Source: Streptomyces sp. CBMA291 (GTDB taxonomy: Bacteria; Actinomycetota; Actinomycetes; Streptomycetales; Streptomycetaceae). From it: DNA of 64,000 nucleotides. Each line of letters starts with the position of its first letter. Within the stretch, counting starts at the first letter, position 1. The position numbers and the translations under genes were made by a program. This document shows, in pieces, positions 9,225 through 16,450 of the stretch. The stretch covers positions 62,001 through 126,000 of the forward strand of contig NZ_MSJP01000022.1 of the NCBI RefSeq assembly GCF_014596525.1, in the 5' to 3' direction. The notes beneath the pieces were generated by a model. That model was not told the origin of the DNA. It was given only the letters and a program-made list of their open reading frames with translations, and made no database searches.

Positions 9225-10592
9225 ATGGTTATCGAACAGCGGCGTGAGCCGTTCAGTTTCCGGCGGGGCGGGAAACGGGTCCAGGAGATGCTCCAGGGGC
9301 TCGGGACCGCGCTCACCACGCCCGCCGCGCCCGGGGCGCCGCTGCTCTCCGAGGCCTCCTCCCGGTGGGTGCGGCTGCTGCCGTACGTTCTGGCCGCCGC
9401 CTTCGTGTCCGCGCTGCTGCCCTCCTCGGTCGTCCTGCTCTCCGGGGACTACGGACTCGACGGCGGTCTCGCCGGGGCCCTCGCCACCGCGCAGGCGGCG
9501 CCGCTGCTGCTCGCCGTCTCCCGGCCCCTCCAGGCCTGGTGGATCGTCTTCGCCGCCCATGTCCTGGGCGCGCTCGCCCTCCTCCCGGCGGACGGGCCCC
9601 GCGCCCATCTGTGGCCCTGGACGCCGCCCGCCGTCGTCGGCTACTGCGCGCTGATGGTGGCGCTCGGGCTCCGCGAGTCCCGGCTCGCCCTGTTCGGGGT
9701 GTGGCTCGCCACCGGCACCGCCGGATACGCCCTGGAGACACTCCGGCCCGCCGGGTACACCAGCGTCCACACCCTGGTGCTCGTCCTCAGCGGGGTGCTG
9801 CTGATGCTGACCTCGGCGATCCGCGCGCGGGGCGACGTCCAGCGGCGGCTGGCCGAGCAGGAGCACATCAGCGAGGCCGAGCGGTCCCGCCGGACGCTTC
9901 TGGAGGAGCGGGCCAGGATCGCGCGCGAGCTGCACGACGTGGTGGCCCACCACATGTCGGTGATCACCGTGCAGGCGGACTCGGCGCCGTACCGCGTCCC
10001 CGGTCTTCCCGAGGCGGCCCGGGAGGAGTTCGCCTCGATCGCGACGAGCGCGCGCGAGTCGCTGGCCGAGATGCGCCGGCTGCTGTCGGTGCTGCGCAGT
10101 GACGGCGGCGAGGGCGAGCGGGCGCCGCAGCCGGGCCTCGACCGGATCCAGCAGCTGGTGGAGGCCACCGTGCGGGCCGGGGTCCCGGCGGAGCTGCGGC
10201 TCGCCGCCGATCTCGGGGAGGTGCCGCAGGCGGTGGACCTCTCCGCGTACCGGATCGTCCAGGAAGCCCTGGCCAACGTCGTCCGGCACGCGCCCGGCGC
10301 GGTCACCCGGGTCTCGGTCCGCGCGGACGACGGCGTGCTCACCGTCCTCGTCGTCAACGGGCCCGCCACCCAGGACGGTTCCCCGGTCGAGCGGGGTGTT
10401 CCCGGCACCGGGCACGGGCTCGTCGGCATGCGGGAGCGCGTACGGTTGACGGGCGGCTCGCTCGACACGGGGCCGCTGCCGGACGGGGGGTTCCGGGTGG
10501 CGGCGCGGCTTCCGCTGACCCCGGACCCGGGTCCGGTCGCCGTCCCGTCCCCGGCGCCGAGCGCCGCCCCGACCGCCGAGGAACCCGAGTGA
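9225..10592 (+). CDS. Sensor histidine kinase, DesK/NarL-type (HisKA_3)
   Basis: A 455-residue membrane kinase. Five or six hydrophobic segments fill about residues 45-195, a coiled region follows (RRLAEQEHISEAERSRR), and the dimerisation/phosphoacceptor helix ARELHDVVAHHMSVI carries the His. The ATPase domain shows the N-box-like EALANVVRHAP and the G-box GTGHGLVGMRERV. The family phosphorylates NarL-type regulators, and the next gene encodes one, overlapping by four bases. I chose ATG 9225: upstream open frame is repeat-rich and not conserved in character. TACTCT nine bases before the ATG suggests a leaderless mRNA. The signal is unknown; the membrane domain suggests an envelope cue. Confidence 0.92.
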   Translation: MVIEQRREPFSFRRGGKRVQEMLQGLGTALTTPAAPGAPLLSEASSRWVRLLPYVLAAAFVSALLPSSVVLLSGDYGLDGGLAGALATAQAAPLLLAVSRPLQAWWIVFAAHVLGALALLPADGPRAHLWPWTPPAVVGYCALMVALGLRESRLALFGVWLATGTAGYALETLRPAGYTSVHTLVLVLSGVLLMLTSAIRARGDVQRRLAEQEHISEAERSRRTLLEERARIARELHDVVAHHMSVITVQADSAPYRVPGLPEAAREEFASIATSARESLAEMRRLLSVLRSDGGEGERAPQPGLDRIQQLVEATVRAGVPAELRLAADLGEVPQAVDLSAYRIVQEALANVVRHAPGAVTRVSVRADDGVLTVLVVNGPATQDGSPVERGVPGTGHGLVGMRERVRLTGGSLDTGPLPDGGFRVAARLPLTPDPGPVAVPSPAPSAAPTAEEPE

Positions 10593-11269
10593 CCATCCGT
10601 GTGATCATCGTCGACGACCAGGCCATGGTGCGGGCCGGTTTCGCCGCCCTGCTCTCCGCGCAGCCCGACATCGACGTGGTGGGCGAGGCTCCCGACGGGC
10701 GGCAGGGCGTCGAGGTGGCCCGCTCGGCCCACCCGGACGTGGTGCTCATGGACGTTCGCATGCCCGAACTCGACGGACTCGCCGCCGCCCGGGAGATCCT
10801 GACCCCGCCGCCCGGTGTCACCCGGCTGCCGAAGGTCCTGATGCTGACCACCTTCGACGTCGACGACTACGTGTACGAGGCGCTGCGCGCGGGCGCGTCC
10901 GGCTTCCTCCTGAAGGACGCCCCGCCCGCCGACCTGATCGCGGCGGTGCGGGTGGTGGCGGCGGGCGAGGCGCTGCTCGCGCCCTCCGTGACCCGGCGGC
11001 TCATCGCCGACTTCGCGGCCTCGCGCCCGGCGCCGCGCCGGGACACCACGGCGCTGCGGCTGAACGGCCTCACCCCGCGCGAGACGGAGGTCCTCGAACT
11101 CATCGCGCGGGGTCTGTCGAACCAGGAGATCGCGGACCGGCTCGTCCTCGCCGAGCAGACGGTGAAGACCCACATCGGCCGGGTCCTGGCCAAACTGGAC
11201 CTGCGCGACCGGGCCCAGGCGGTCGTCTTCGCGTACGAGTCGGGCCTGGTGACACCGGGCACGTCCTGA
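10589..11269 (+). CDS. Response regulator, NarL/LuxR family
   Basis: A 226-residue regulator. The receiver has the acidic pair VDDQ, the phosphoacceptor Asp in VVLMDVRMPELDG, the Thr in MLTTFD and the Lys in FLLKDAP. The C-terminal LuxR helix-turn-helix is LTPRETEVLELIARGLSNQE and QTVKTHIGRVLAKL. GTG at 10589 overlaps the kinase stop (GTGA), so the pair is translationally coupled. Likely targets are its own operon and the hydrolase-acyltransferase operon, because both carry the same upstream 17-mer; this is inference. Confidence 0.95.
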   Translation: MTIRVIIVDDQAMVRAGFAALLSAQPDIDVVGEAPDGRQGVEVARSAHPDVVLMDVRMPELDGLAAAREILTPPPGVTRLPKVLMLTTFDVDDYVYEALRAGASGFLLKDAPPADLIAAVRVVAAGEALLAPSVTRRLIADFAASRPAPRRDTTALRLNGLTPRETEVLELIARGLSNQEIADRLVLAEQTVKTHIGRVLAKLDLRDRAQAVVFAYESGLVTPGTS

Positions 11270-11500
11270 CCCGGACCCCGGGTACGGGCACCGGGCAGGT
11301 CCTGCCCCGGACCCGGGGTACGGACACACCGGGCACGCCCTGCCCCGGACACCGGGCACGTCCCGGCCCGGACCCCGGGTGCGGACACATCAGACCCGGC
11401 CCGACCCGGACCCCGGGTGCGGACACCCCAGGCACGTCCCGACCCGGACCCCGGGTGCGGACCCGCCGGGCCCGGCCCGACCCGGGCCCGGGTCCCGCGC
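11270..11500. repeat. Degenerate G+C repeat block after the response regulator
   Basis: The 564-bp gap to the next start begins with repeated variants of CCCGGACCCCGGGT-(A/G)-CGG, with long copies near 11370, 11405 and 11443 that end in GTGCGGACAC or GTGCGGACCC. Perfect CCCGGG cores could fold back and may end transcription, but no single clean terminator stands out. The rest of the gap (11500-11833) has no gene; it holds the 17-mer at 11715 and a ribosome site at 11819-11828. Confidence 0.65.
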
Positions 11501-11714
11501 CGTTTCCGGGGCCGGGGCATACCCCGGTGTGCCCCGGTCCATCCGCGTCCGCGTCCCGGAGATTGCCCCGCCCGGGTGGCGGGGCTCTCCGGGACGGCCA
11601 CGGCCCGGCCTCCGGACCCGCCCTGACCTCGGGTCCGGTGCTCGCCCCCGGGTGTCCCCTCCCGTTCTCCCCCGGGGGTAAACCCCACCCCCGGCCTGGA
11701 GTTGGCTGCTCCTC

Positions 11715-11731
11715 CACCCCCTACCCCGGTA
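11715..11731. promoter_or_regulatory. 17-mer shared with the kinase promoter (copy 2)
   Basis: Identical over 17 bases to 9143-9159 (CACCCCCTACCCCGGTA). It is 103 bases upstream of the hydrolase start, ahead of a good ribosome site. See copy 1. Confidence 0.5.
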
Positions 11732-11833
11732 TCGGGCCCGAGTTGGCTCCCCGGGGTGACGTGCCGCCACCCGTCGTCTTCCTACCTTCCTCTCGCCAGC
11801 GGACGAGCGAGTACCGGAGAGGGAGGGCGTCCC

Positions 11834-12814
11834 ATGCGCCGCTTGACGAGGACCTTGATCACGACGGCTCTGGTGACCGCCGTGATCGCGGGGACGGCCG
11901 GCTGGGCGTCCGGGCGCGGCCAGGAGATCGTGACCGGGCCTCCGGTCGGGACGGAGGGGTGGCGGAGTGCGGGGCTGCCGGACCCCGAGGGGATGGACCC
12001 GGCCGGGGTCGCGCGGTTCTTCGCCGGGCTCAAGCCCGTACAGAGAAAGGCTCTTGCGCTCGCCCATCCGACGGTCGTCGGGAACCTGGACGGGGCGCCC
12101 CTGGAGCTTCGGTACGCGGCCAACGCCCGGACCACGCGCGGGGAGTTCGAGGGGGCGCGGGTCCTCGCGTACGACCCTCGGGGGCGCGGGCAGGTGACCC
12201 TGGTCTACGGGGATCCGGCGCGGGCCGAGCACGTGGCGGTGATCGTGCCCGGTTCGGACGTCGACGCCGGGCACGTCCGGTCGGTGGCCGCCATGGCGCG
12301 GTCCCTGCGGGAGGCGACCGGCGGCCGGACGGCGGTGATCGCCTGGGTCGGGTACACCACCCCGGTCGGGGTCGGCGTCGACGCGGCCACCGGGCGGCTC
12401 GCGGAGGCCGGGGCGGCCCGGCTCACCCGGTTCGCGGACGGTCTCGCGGCCGTCGGCGCGGCCGAGCCCGCCGTCTTCTGCCACAGTTACGGCTCCGTCG
12501 TCTGCGGGCTCGCCGCCCATGCCCTCAAGGCCAAGGACCTGGTCGTCCTCGGCTCGCCGGGGATGCGCGCCGACAACGTCGCCGACCTGGGCACCTCCGC
12601 CCGTGTCTGGGCGGCGAAGGACCCCACCGACTGGATCGACCGGGTTCCCCACGTCGAGCTGGCCGGGCTCGGGCACGGCCCCGACCCCACGGACCCGGAT
12701 TTCGGCGCCCGCCGGATACCCGCCGCCGACGCCGACGGCCACGGCGGCTACTTCGCCGCCGGGACCTCCTCGCTGCGCGCCTTCGCCGCGATCGCCGAGG
12801 GGGACGTCCGATGA
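11834..12814 (+). CDS. Alpha/beta hydrolase, DUF1023 family (exported)
   Basis: A 326-residue protein with an N-terminal signal or anchor segment (LITTALVTAVIAGTAGWASG). The nucleophile motif is FCHSYGSV, followed by VVLGSPGMRAD; TDWIDRVPH and GHGGYF supply the probable acid and base. It is a shorter paralog of 6813-8027, sharing most motifs. ATG 11834 has GAGAGGGAGGG five bases upstream. It overlaps the following acyltransferase by four bases (ATGA), so the two are made together. A natural guess is that they add and remove acyl groups on an envelope glycan or metabolite; nothing in the sequence names the substrate. Confidence 0.88.
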   Translation: MRRLTRTLITTALVTAVIAGTAGWASGRGQEIVTGPPVGTEGWRSAGLPDPEGMDPAGVARFFAGLKPVQRKALALAHPTVVGNLDGAPLELRYAANARTTRGEFEGARVLAYDPRGRGQVTLVYGDPARAEHVAVIVPGSDVDAGHVRSVAAMARSLREATGGRTAVIAWVGYTTPVGVGVDAATGRLAEAGAARLTRFADGLAAVGAAEPAVFCHSYGSVVCGLAAHALKAKDLVVLGSPGMRADNVADLGTSARVWAAKDPTDWIDRVPHVELAGLGHGPDPTDPDFGARRIPAADADGHGGYFAAGTSSLRAFAAIAEGDVR

Positions 12815-14016
12815 GCGCGCTCGCCACCCTGGCCCGGACGATCGAGTCGGGCACGCCCGCCCACCGCGACCGGGCCGTCGACGGGTTGCGCGCCCTGGCG
12901 CTGCTCGCCGTGCCGACCGGGCACTGGCTGCTCGGTGGCTTCACCCTTTCGGGCGATGGCGCGCTCCACAACGCCAGTCCCCTCGCCACCTTCGCGGGGC
13001 TCGCCCCGGTCAGCTGGGTCCTCCAGATGCTGGGGATCTTCTTCCTCGTCGGCGGCTATGCCTCCGTCCTGTCGTACCGGCGCCGCAAGGGCTCCGCGGG
13101 CGACTGGCTGAGGGGCCGGCTCGCCCGGCTCGGCCGTCCGGTGCTCGGCGTCACCGCCGTGTGGGCGGTGCTCCTGCCGCTGCTGCACTACGGCGCCGGG
13201 GTGCCCCTGGACACCTTGCGGACGGCGTCCACGCTGGTGATCCAGCCGCTCTGGTTCGTCGGTGTGTACACGGTCGTCACCGCGCTCACCCCGCTGTGCG
13301 TACGGGCCGCCCGGCGGCTCGGGGTGTGGGCGGCGGCCCCGCTGCTCGGTTCGGTCGCCGTCGTCGACTTCCTGCGGTACGGGCCCGGCGCGGACTTCGT
13401 CCCGTCGTGGCTCTCGCTGCTCAACATCCTGCCCGGCTGGCTGTTCGCCTATCAGCTGGGCGTCTCCTGGGGCGAGGGCCGGGTCACCCGGGTCCACGCC
13501 CGGTGGCTGCTGCTCGGCGGGGCCGTGCTGTTCGCGGCGCTGCTTCTGGTCTTCGGCTACCCGGCGTCGATGGTGGGCGTCCCCGGTGAGGCCCGCACCA
13601 ACTCGCATCCGCCGTCGCTGCTCGTCCTGGCCCTGGCCGCCGCGCAGAGCGGCGCCGCGATCCTGCTCAGGGACCGGATCGGCCGGCTGCTGGCCCGGCC
13701 CGCGCTGTGGGCGCCGGTCGTGGTCGTCAACCTGTCGGCGATGACGGTGCTGTGCTGGCACCAGACGGCGATGCTGGCGGCGGCGGTGCCGGGCTCGTAC
13801 CTCGGGGAGGTGCCCGGTCTGGTCGGTGCGCCGGACTCGGCGGGCTGGATCCTCGCCCGGCTGGCGTGGATGCCGGTCTTCGCCGGGCTGCTGGCCTTGA
13901 TCGGGCGGTACGCGCGCGGCTTCGAGTCGCCGTGGACCCGGACGGGCCCGGCCCCTCGGGTCCTGGCGGGGCTTCTCGCGGCGGGGTTCGCGGTCTTCGC
14001 CCTGGGGCTGGGGTGA
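12811..14016 (+). CDS. Membrane acyltransferase, acyltransferase 3 family
   Basis: A 401-residue polytopic membrane protein with about ten hydrophobic segments. The opening RAVDGLRALALLAVPTGHWL is the family's R-x-x-GLR motif with the conserved His (here H in TGHW). Members O-acetylate or acylate sugars, peptidoglycan or antibiotics using cytoplasmic acyl-CoA. It is coupled by a 4-base overlap to the upstream hydrolase. The stop codon lies inside a terminator-like hairpin. Substrate is unknown. Confidence 0.88.
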   Translation: MSALATLARTIESGTPAHRDRAVDGLRALALLAVPTGHWLLGGFTLSGDGALHNASPLATFAGLAPVSWVLQMLGIFFLVGGYASVLSYRRRKGSAGDWLRGRLARLGRPVLGVTAVWAVLLPLLHYGAGVPLDTLRTASTLVIQPLWFVGVYTVVTALTPLCVRAARRLGVWAAAPLLGSVAVVDFLRYGPGADFVPSWLSLLNILPGWLFAYQLGVSWGEGRVTRVHARWLLLGGAVLFAALLLVFGYPASMVGVPGEARTNSHPPSLLVLALAAAQSGAAILLRDRIGRLLARPALWAPVVVVNLSAMTVLCWHQTAMLAAAVPGSYLGEVPGLVGAPDSAGWILARLAWMPVFAGLLALIGRYARGFESPWTRTGPAPRVLAGLLAAGFAVFALGLG

Positions 14017-14030
14017 CGGTCCCCAGCCCC
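14004..14030. terminator. Terminator between convergent acyltransferase and aldo/keto reductase genes
   Basis: Ten-base perfect arms GGGGCTGGGG (14004-14013) and CCCCAGCCCC (14021-14030) with a 7-base loop. It overlaps the acyltransferase stop codon and lies 18 bases from the stop of the convergent gene. Confidence 0.75.
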
Positions 14031-14047
14031 CTGGCTTCCGGCCGGGG

Positions 14048-15070
14048 TTACTGTTCCCGGCTCGCCGACGTGCCCCGCATGTCCGGGTAGCGGTCGCCCG
14101 CCACCTGGGCGGCGATGGGCTCAAGGGCGGCCAGTTCCGCGTCGGTGAGGGTGATCCGGGTGGCGGCCGCGTTCTCCAGGAGCCGGGAGCGCTTGCGGGT
14201 GCCGGGGATGGGGACGACGGTCAGTCCGTGCACGGCGGACCGCTGCTGGACCCAGGCCAGGGCGATCTGCGCGGGGGTGGCCCCGTGGGCGGCGGCGATC
14301 TCGCGGACCGGGGCGAGGAGGGCCGCGTTGCGTTCCGCGTTCTCGCCGGAGAAGCGGGGCTGGTGGCGGCGGAAGTCGTTGCCCGCGAGGTCCTTGGCGG
14401 CGTCGGCGAACGAGCCGGTGAGGAAGCCCCGGCCGAGCGGCGAGTACGGCACGAAGGTCACGCCGAGTTCGGCGGCGGCGCCGACGGCGCTCCGCTCCAC
14501 GTCCCGGGAGAAGAGCGACCATTCCGACTGGAGGGCGGTGATCGGGTGCACGGCGTGGGCCTCGTGCAGTTCGGCGCCGGTGACCTCGCTCAGGCCCAGG
14601 TACCTGACCTTGCCTTCCTTGACGAGTTCGGCCATCGTGCCGACGGAGTCGGCGAAGGGGACCTCCGGGTCGCGGCGGTGCATGTAGTAGAGGTCGATGG
14701 TGTCGATGCCGAGGCGGCGCAGGCTGCCCTCGACCGCCTTGCGGATGTAGGCGGGGTCGTTGCGCACGCCCCGGCGGGTGTTGTCGACCGGGTCGCGTTC
14801 GATGGCGAACTTGGTGGCGATGGTGATCTCGTCGCGGTGGGCGGCGAGGAAGGGGGCGAGGAACTCCTCGTTGGCCCCGCTGCCGTACATGTCGGCGGTG
14901 TCGATGAGGGTGACGCCGGTCTCCAGGGCCGCGTCGAGGGTGTCGCGGGCCGCCGCCTCGTCGGTGTCGCCGTAGAACTCGCTGATGCCCATGGCGCCGA
15001 AGCCCTGGACGCCGATCTCCGGCCCGTCCTGGCCGAGTCGTACGGTGTCGATCCTGGTCTCGCTGCTCAT
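14048..15070 (-). CDS. Aldo/keto reductase
   Basis: A 340-residue NADPH-dependent (beta/alpha)8 oxidoreductase. The catalytic Asp and Tyr are in LIDTADMYGSG, the Lys in ATKFAIE, and the His in LYYMHRRD. The C-terminal cofactor motif VVPIPGTRKRSRLLEN binds the NADPH phosphate. It resembles the YakC/AKR13-type reductases that act on small aldehydes or ketones. It starts at ATG 15070 with GGAGGG upstream and overlaps the MerR stop by four bases, so the pair is coupled and probably co-induced. Confidence 0.93.
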   Translation of the reverse strand: MSSETRIDTVRLGQDGPEIGVQGFGAMGISEFYGDTDEAAARDTLDAALETGVTLIDTADMYGSGANEEFLAPFLAAHRDEITIATKFAIERDPVDNTRRGVRNDPAYIRKAVEGSLRRLGIDTIDLYYMHRRDPEVPFADSVGTMAELVKEGKVRYLGLSEVTGAELHEAHAVHPITALQSEWSLFSRDVERSAVGAAAELGVTFVPYSPLGRGFLTGSFADAAKDLAGNDFRRHQPRFSGENAERNAALLAPVREIAAAHGATPAQIALAWVQQRSAVHGLTVVPIPGTRKRSRLLENAAATRITLTDAELAALEPIAAQVAGDRYPDMRGTSASREQ

Positions 15071-15483
15071 GTGGGTGTCCCTCCGCTTGCGGTCCCGTAG
15101 TGGCTGATCTTGATGTCGAGCACGGCGAGCGTGTCCTTGAGTTCGGTGATCCGGGCGAGCACGTCGCGCCGGGTGGTCTCCAGGAGTTCCTTGCGCTGGT
15201 CGCGGGTGTGGTCGCCCTCGCGGACCAGTTCGGCGTACCGGACCATGTCGGCGACCGGCATCCCGGTGAGCCGCAGCTTGCCGACGAATTCCAGCCAGCC
15301 GAGGTCCTTCTCCGTGAAGCGGCGCTGCCCGGTGTGCGAACGGTCCACGTGGGGCATGAGGCCGATCCGCTCGTACCAGCGCAGGGTGTGGGCGGTGAGA
15401 CCGGTCAGCTCCGCGACCTCGCTGATGCTGTAGTGCGTCCGGGTACGGGTGGGGGTCGGGCTCGTGCTCGCCATCACGCTCAT
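15067..15483 (-). CDS. MerR family transcriptional regulator
   Basis: A 138-residue regulator. The N-terminal winged helix-turn-helix is classic MerR: HYSISEVAELTGLTAHTLRW, then YERIGLMPHVDRSHTGQRRF, followed by a dimerisation helix ending DIKISHYG. There are no conserved metal-binding cysteines, so it belongs to the group sensing organic molecules. ATG 15483 was chosen for the upstream GTGGGG; ATG 15474 is possible. It is coupled to the aldo/keto reductase gene and likely activates it through the palindrome at 15505-15514. Confidence 0.92.
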   Translation of the reverse strand: MSVMASTSPTPTRTRTHYSISEVAELTGLTAHTLRWYERIGLMPHVDRSHTGQRRFTEKDLGWLEFVGKLRLTGMPVADMVRYAELVREGDHTRDQRKELLETTRRDVLARITELKDTLAVLDIKISHYGTASGGTPT

Positions 15484-15493
15484 GACCCCCACG

Positions 15494-15521
15494 CTAAAAC
15501 GTTGGAGTGCACTCGAAGCAA
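15494..15521 (-). promoter_or_regulatory. MerR-type promoter/operator
   Basis: GAGTGCACTC (15505-15514) is a perfect palindrome placed between a -35-like TTGCTT (minus strand, 15516-15521) and a -10-like TTTTAG (15494-15499). An operator between the promoter boxes is the hallmark of MerR control, and GAGTGCACTC matches the usual type for MerR-aldo/keto reductase pairs. On the plus strand the same region holds TAGGCT (15523-15528), the likely -10 of the divergent gene. Confidence 0.6.
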
Positions 15522-15535
15522 GTAGGCTCGGGGCC

Positions 15536-16372
15536 ATGCAGAGCAGCGTGCCCAGCCTGGCGTCGATCGAGAACTGGCCCGTCCCCACCGCCGCCGCGGC
15601 CGTGGTCCGCGCGGACGGCACCCTGGCCGGGTCCCACGGGCCCACCGGGAAGAGGTTCCCGCTGGCCTCCGTGACGAAGCCGCTGGCGGCGTACGCCGTT
15701 CTCGTCGCGTACGAGGAGGGGGCGCTCGACCTCGACGAGCCGGCCGGGCCCGAGGGCGCGACCGTGCGGCACCTGCTCGCCCACACCTCGGGGCTCGCCT
15801 TCGACGAGGACCGGGTCATGGCGGCGCCCGGCGCCCGAAGGATCTACTCCAACACCGGTTTCGAGGTGCTGGGCGACCATCTCGCGAAGGTCGCCGACAT
15901 CCCGTTCGCCGACTATCTGCGCCAGGCGGTCCTGGAGCCCCTGGGGATGACGTCGACGTCCCTGGAGGGTTCGCCCGCGAAGGACGGCGTGTCGACCGTG
16001 GACGATCTGGTGCGGTTCGCCGCCGAGGTGCAGGCGCCCCGGCTGCTCGACCCGCGCACCGTCCTGGAGGCGATGACCGTGACGTATCCCGGGGTGACGG
16101 GCATCCTGCCCGGTTACGGGCACCAGCGGCCGAACGACTGGGGGCTCGGCTTCGAGATCCGCGACGGGAAGGTCCCGCACTGGACGGGGTCGACCTCCTC
16201 GCCGCGTACGTTCGGCCACTTCGGGCAGTCGGGGACCTTCCTGTGGGTCGACCCGGACGCGCGGGCCGCGTGCGTGGCCCTCACCGACCGGCCTTTCGGG
16301 CCGTGGGCGATCGAGGCGTGGCCGCCGTTCACGGACGCGGTGCTCGCGGAGCTGCGGACGGCCGGGGCCTGA
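15536..16372 (+). CDS. Serine hydrolase, beta-lactamase / class C-like
   Basis: A 278-residue protein of the serine beta-lactamase/DD-peptidase fold. The catalytic SxxK is SVTK (about residue 44), the second-element Tyr is in RRIYSNTGFE, and the third element is HFGQSGT instead of KTG. No signal peptide is visible, so it is probably cytoplasmic, like many esterase-like members. ATG 15536 has no ribosome site but lies seven bases after TAGGCT, suggesting a leaderless message. It is divergent from the MerR gene and may share its control. The substrate is unknown; penicillin hydrolysis is not implied. Confidence 0.85.
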   Translation: MQSSVPSLASIENWPVPTAAAAVVRADGTLAGSHGPTGKRFPLASVTKPLAAYAVLVAYEEGALDLDEPAGPEGATVRHLLAHTSGLAFDEDRVMAAPGARRIYSNTGFEVLGDHLAKVADIPFADYLRQAVLEPLGMTSTSLEGSPAKDGVSTVDDLVRFAAEVQAPRLLDPRTVLEAMTVTYPGVTGILPGYGHQRPNDWGLGFEIRDGKVPHWTGSTSSPRTFGHFGQSGTFLWVDPDARAACVALTDRPFGPWAIEAWPPFTDAVLAELRTAGA

Positions 16373-16398
16373 GGCCACGGGGTTTCTCCTCGCGCACG

Positions 16399-16432
16399 CC
16401 TCCGGCGCCGTCCCGTGGGGCGGCGCCGGAGG
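16399..16432. terminator. Terminator between convergent genes
   Basis: A 12-base perfect stem (CCTCCGGCGCCG 16399-16410; CGGCGCCGGAGG 16421-16432) with a 10-base loop, between the stops of two convergent genes. Confidence 0.85.
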
Positions 16433-16450
16433 GGTGTGCTGCCCGCGGGC

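Noticed and set aside
11455..12810. Upstream extension of the acyltransferase
   Set aside because: It overlaps the well-supported hydrolase in another frame; the coupled ATG at 12811 is typical.
15536..16372. True beta-lactamase giving antibiotic resistance
   Set aside because: No signal peptide and HFGQSGT in place of KTG; esterase-like hydrolase is the safer call.
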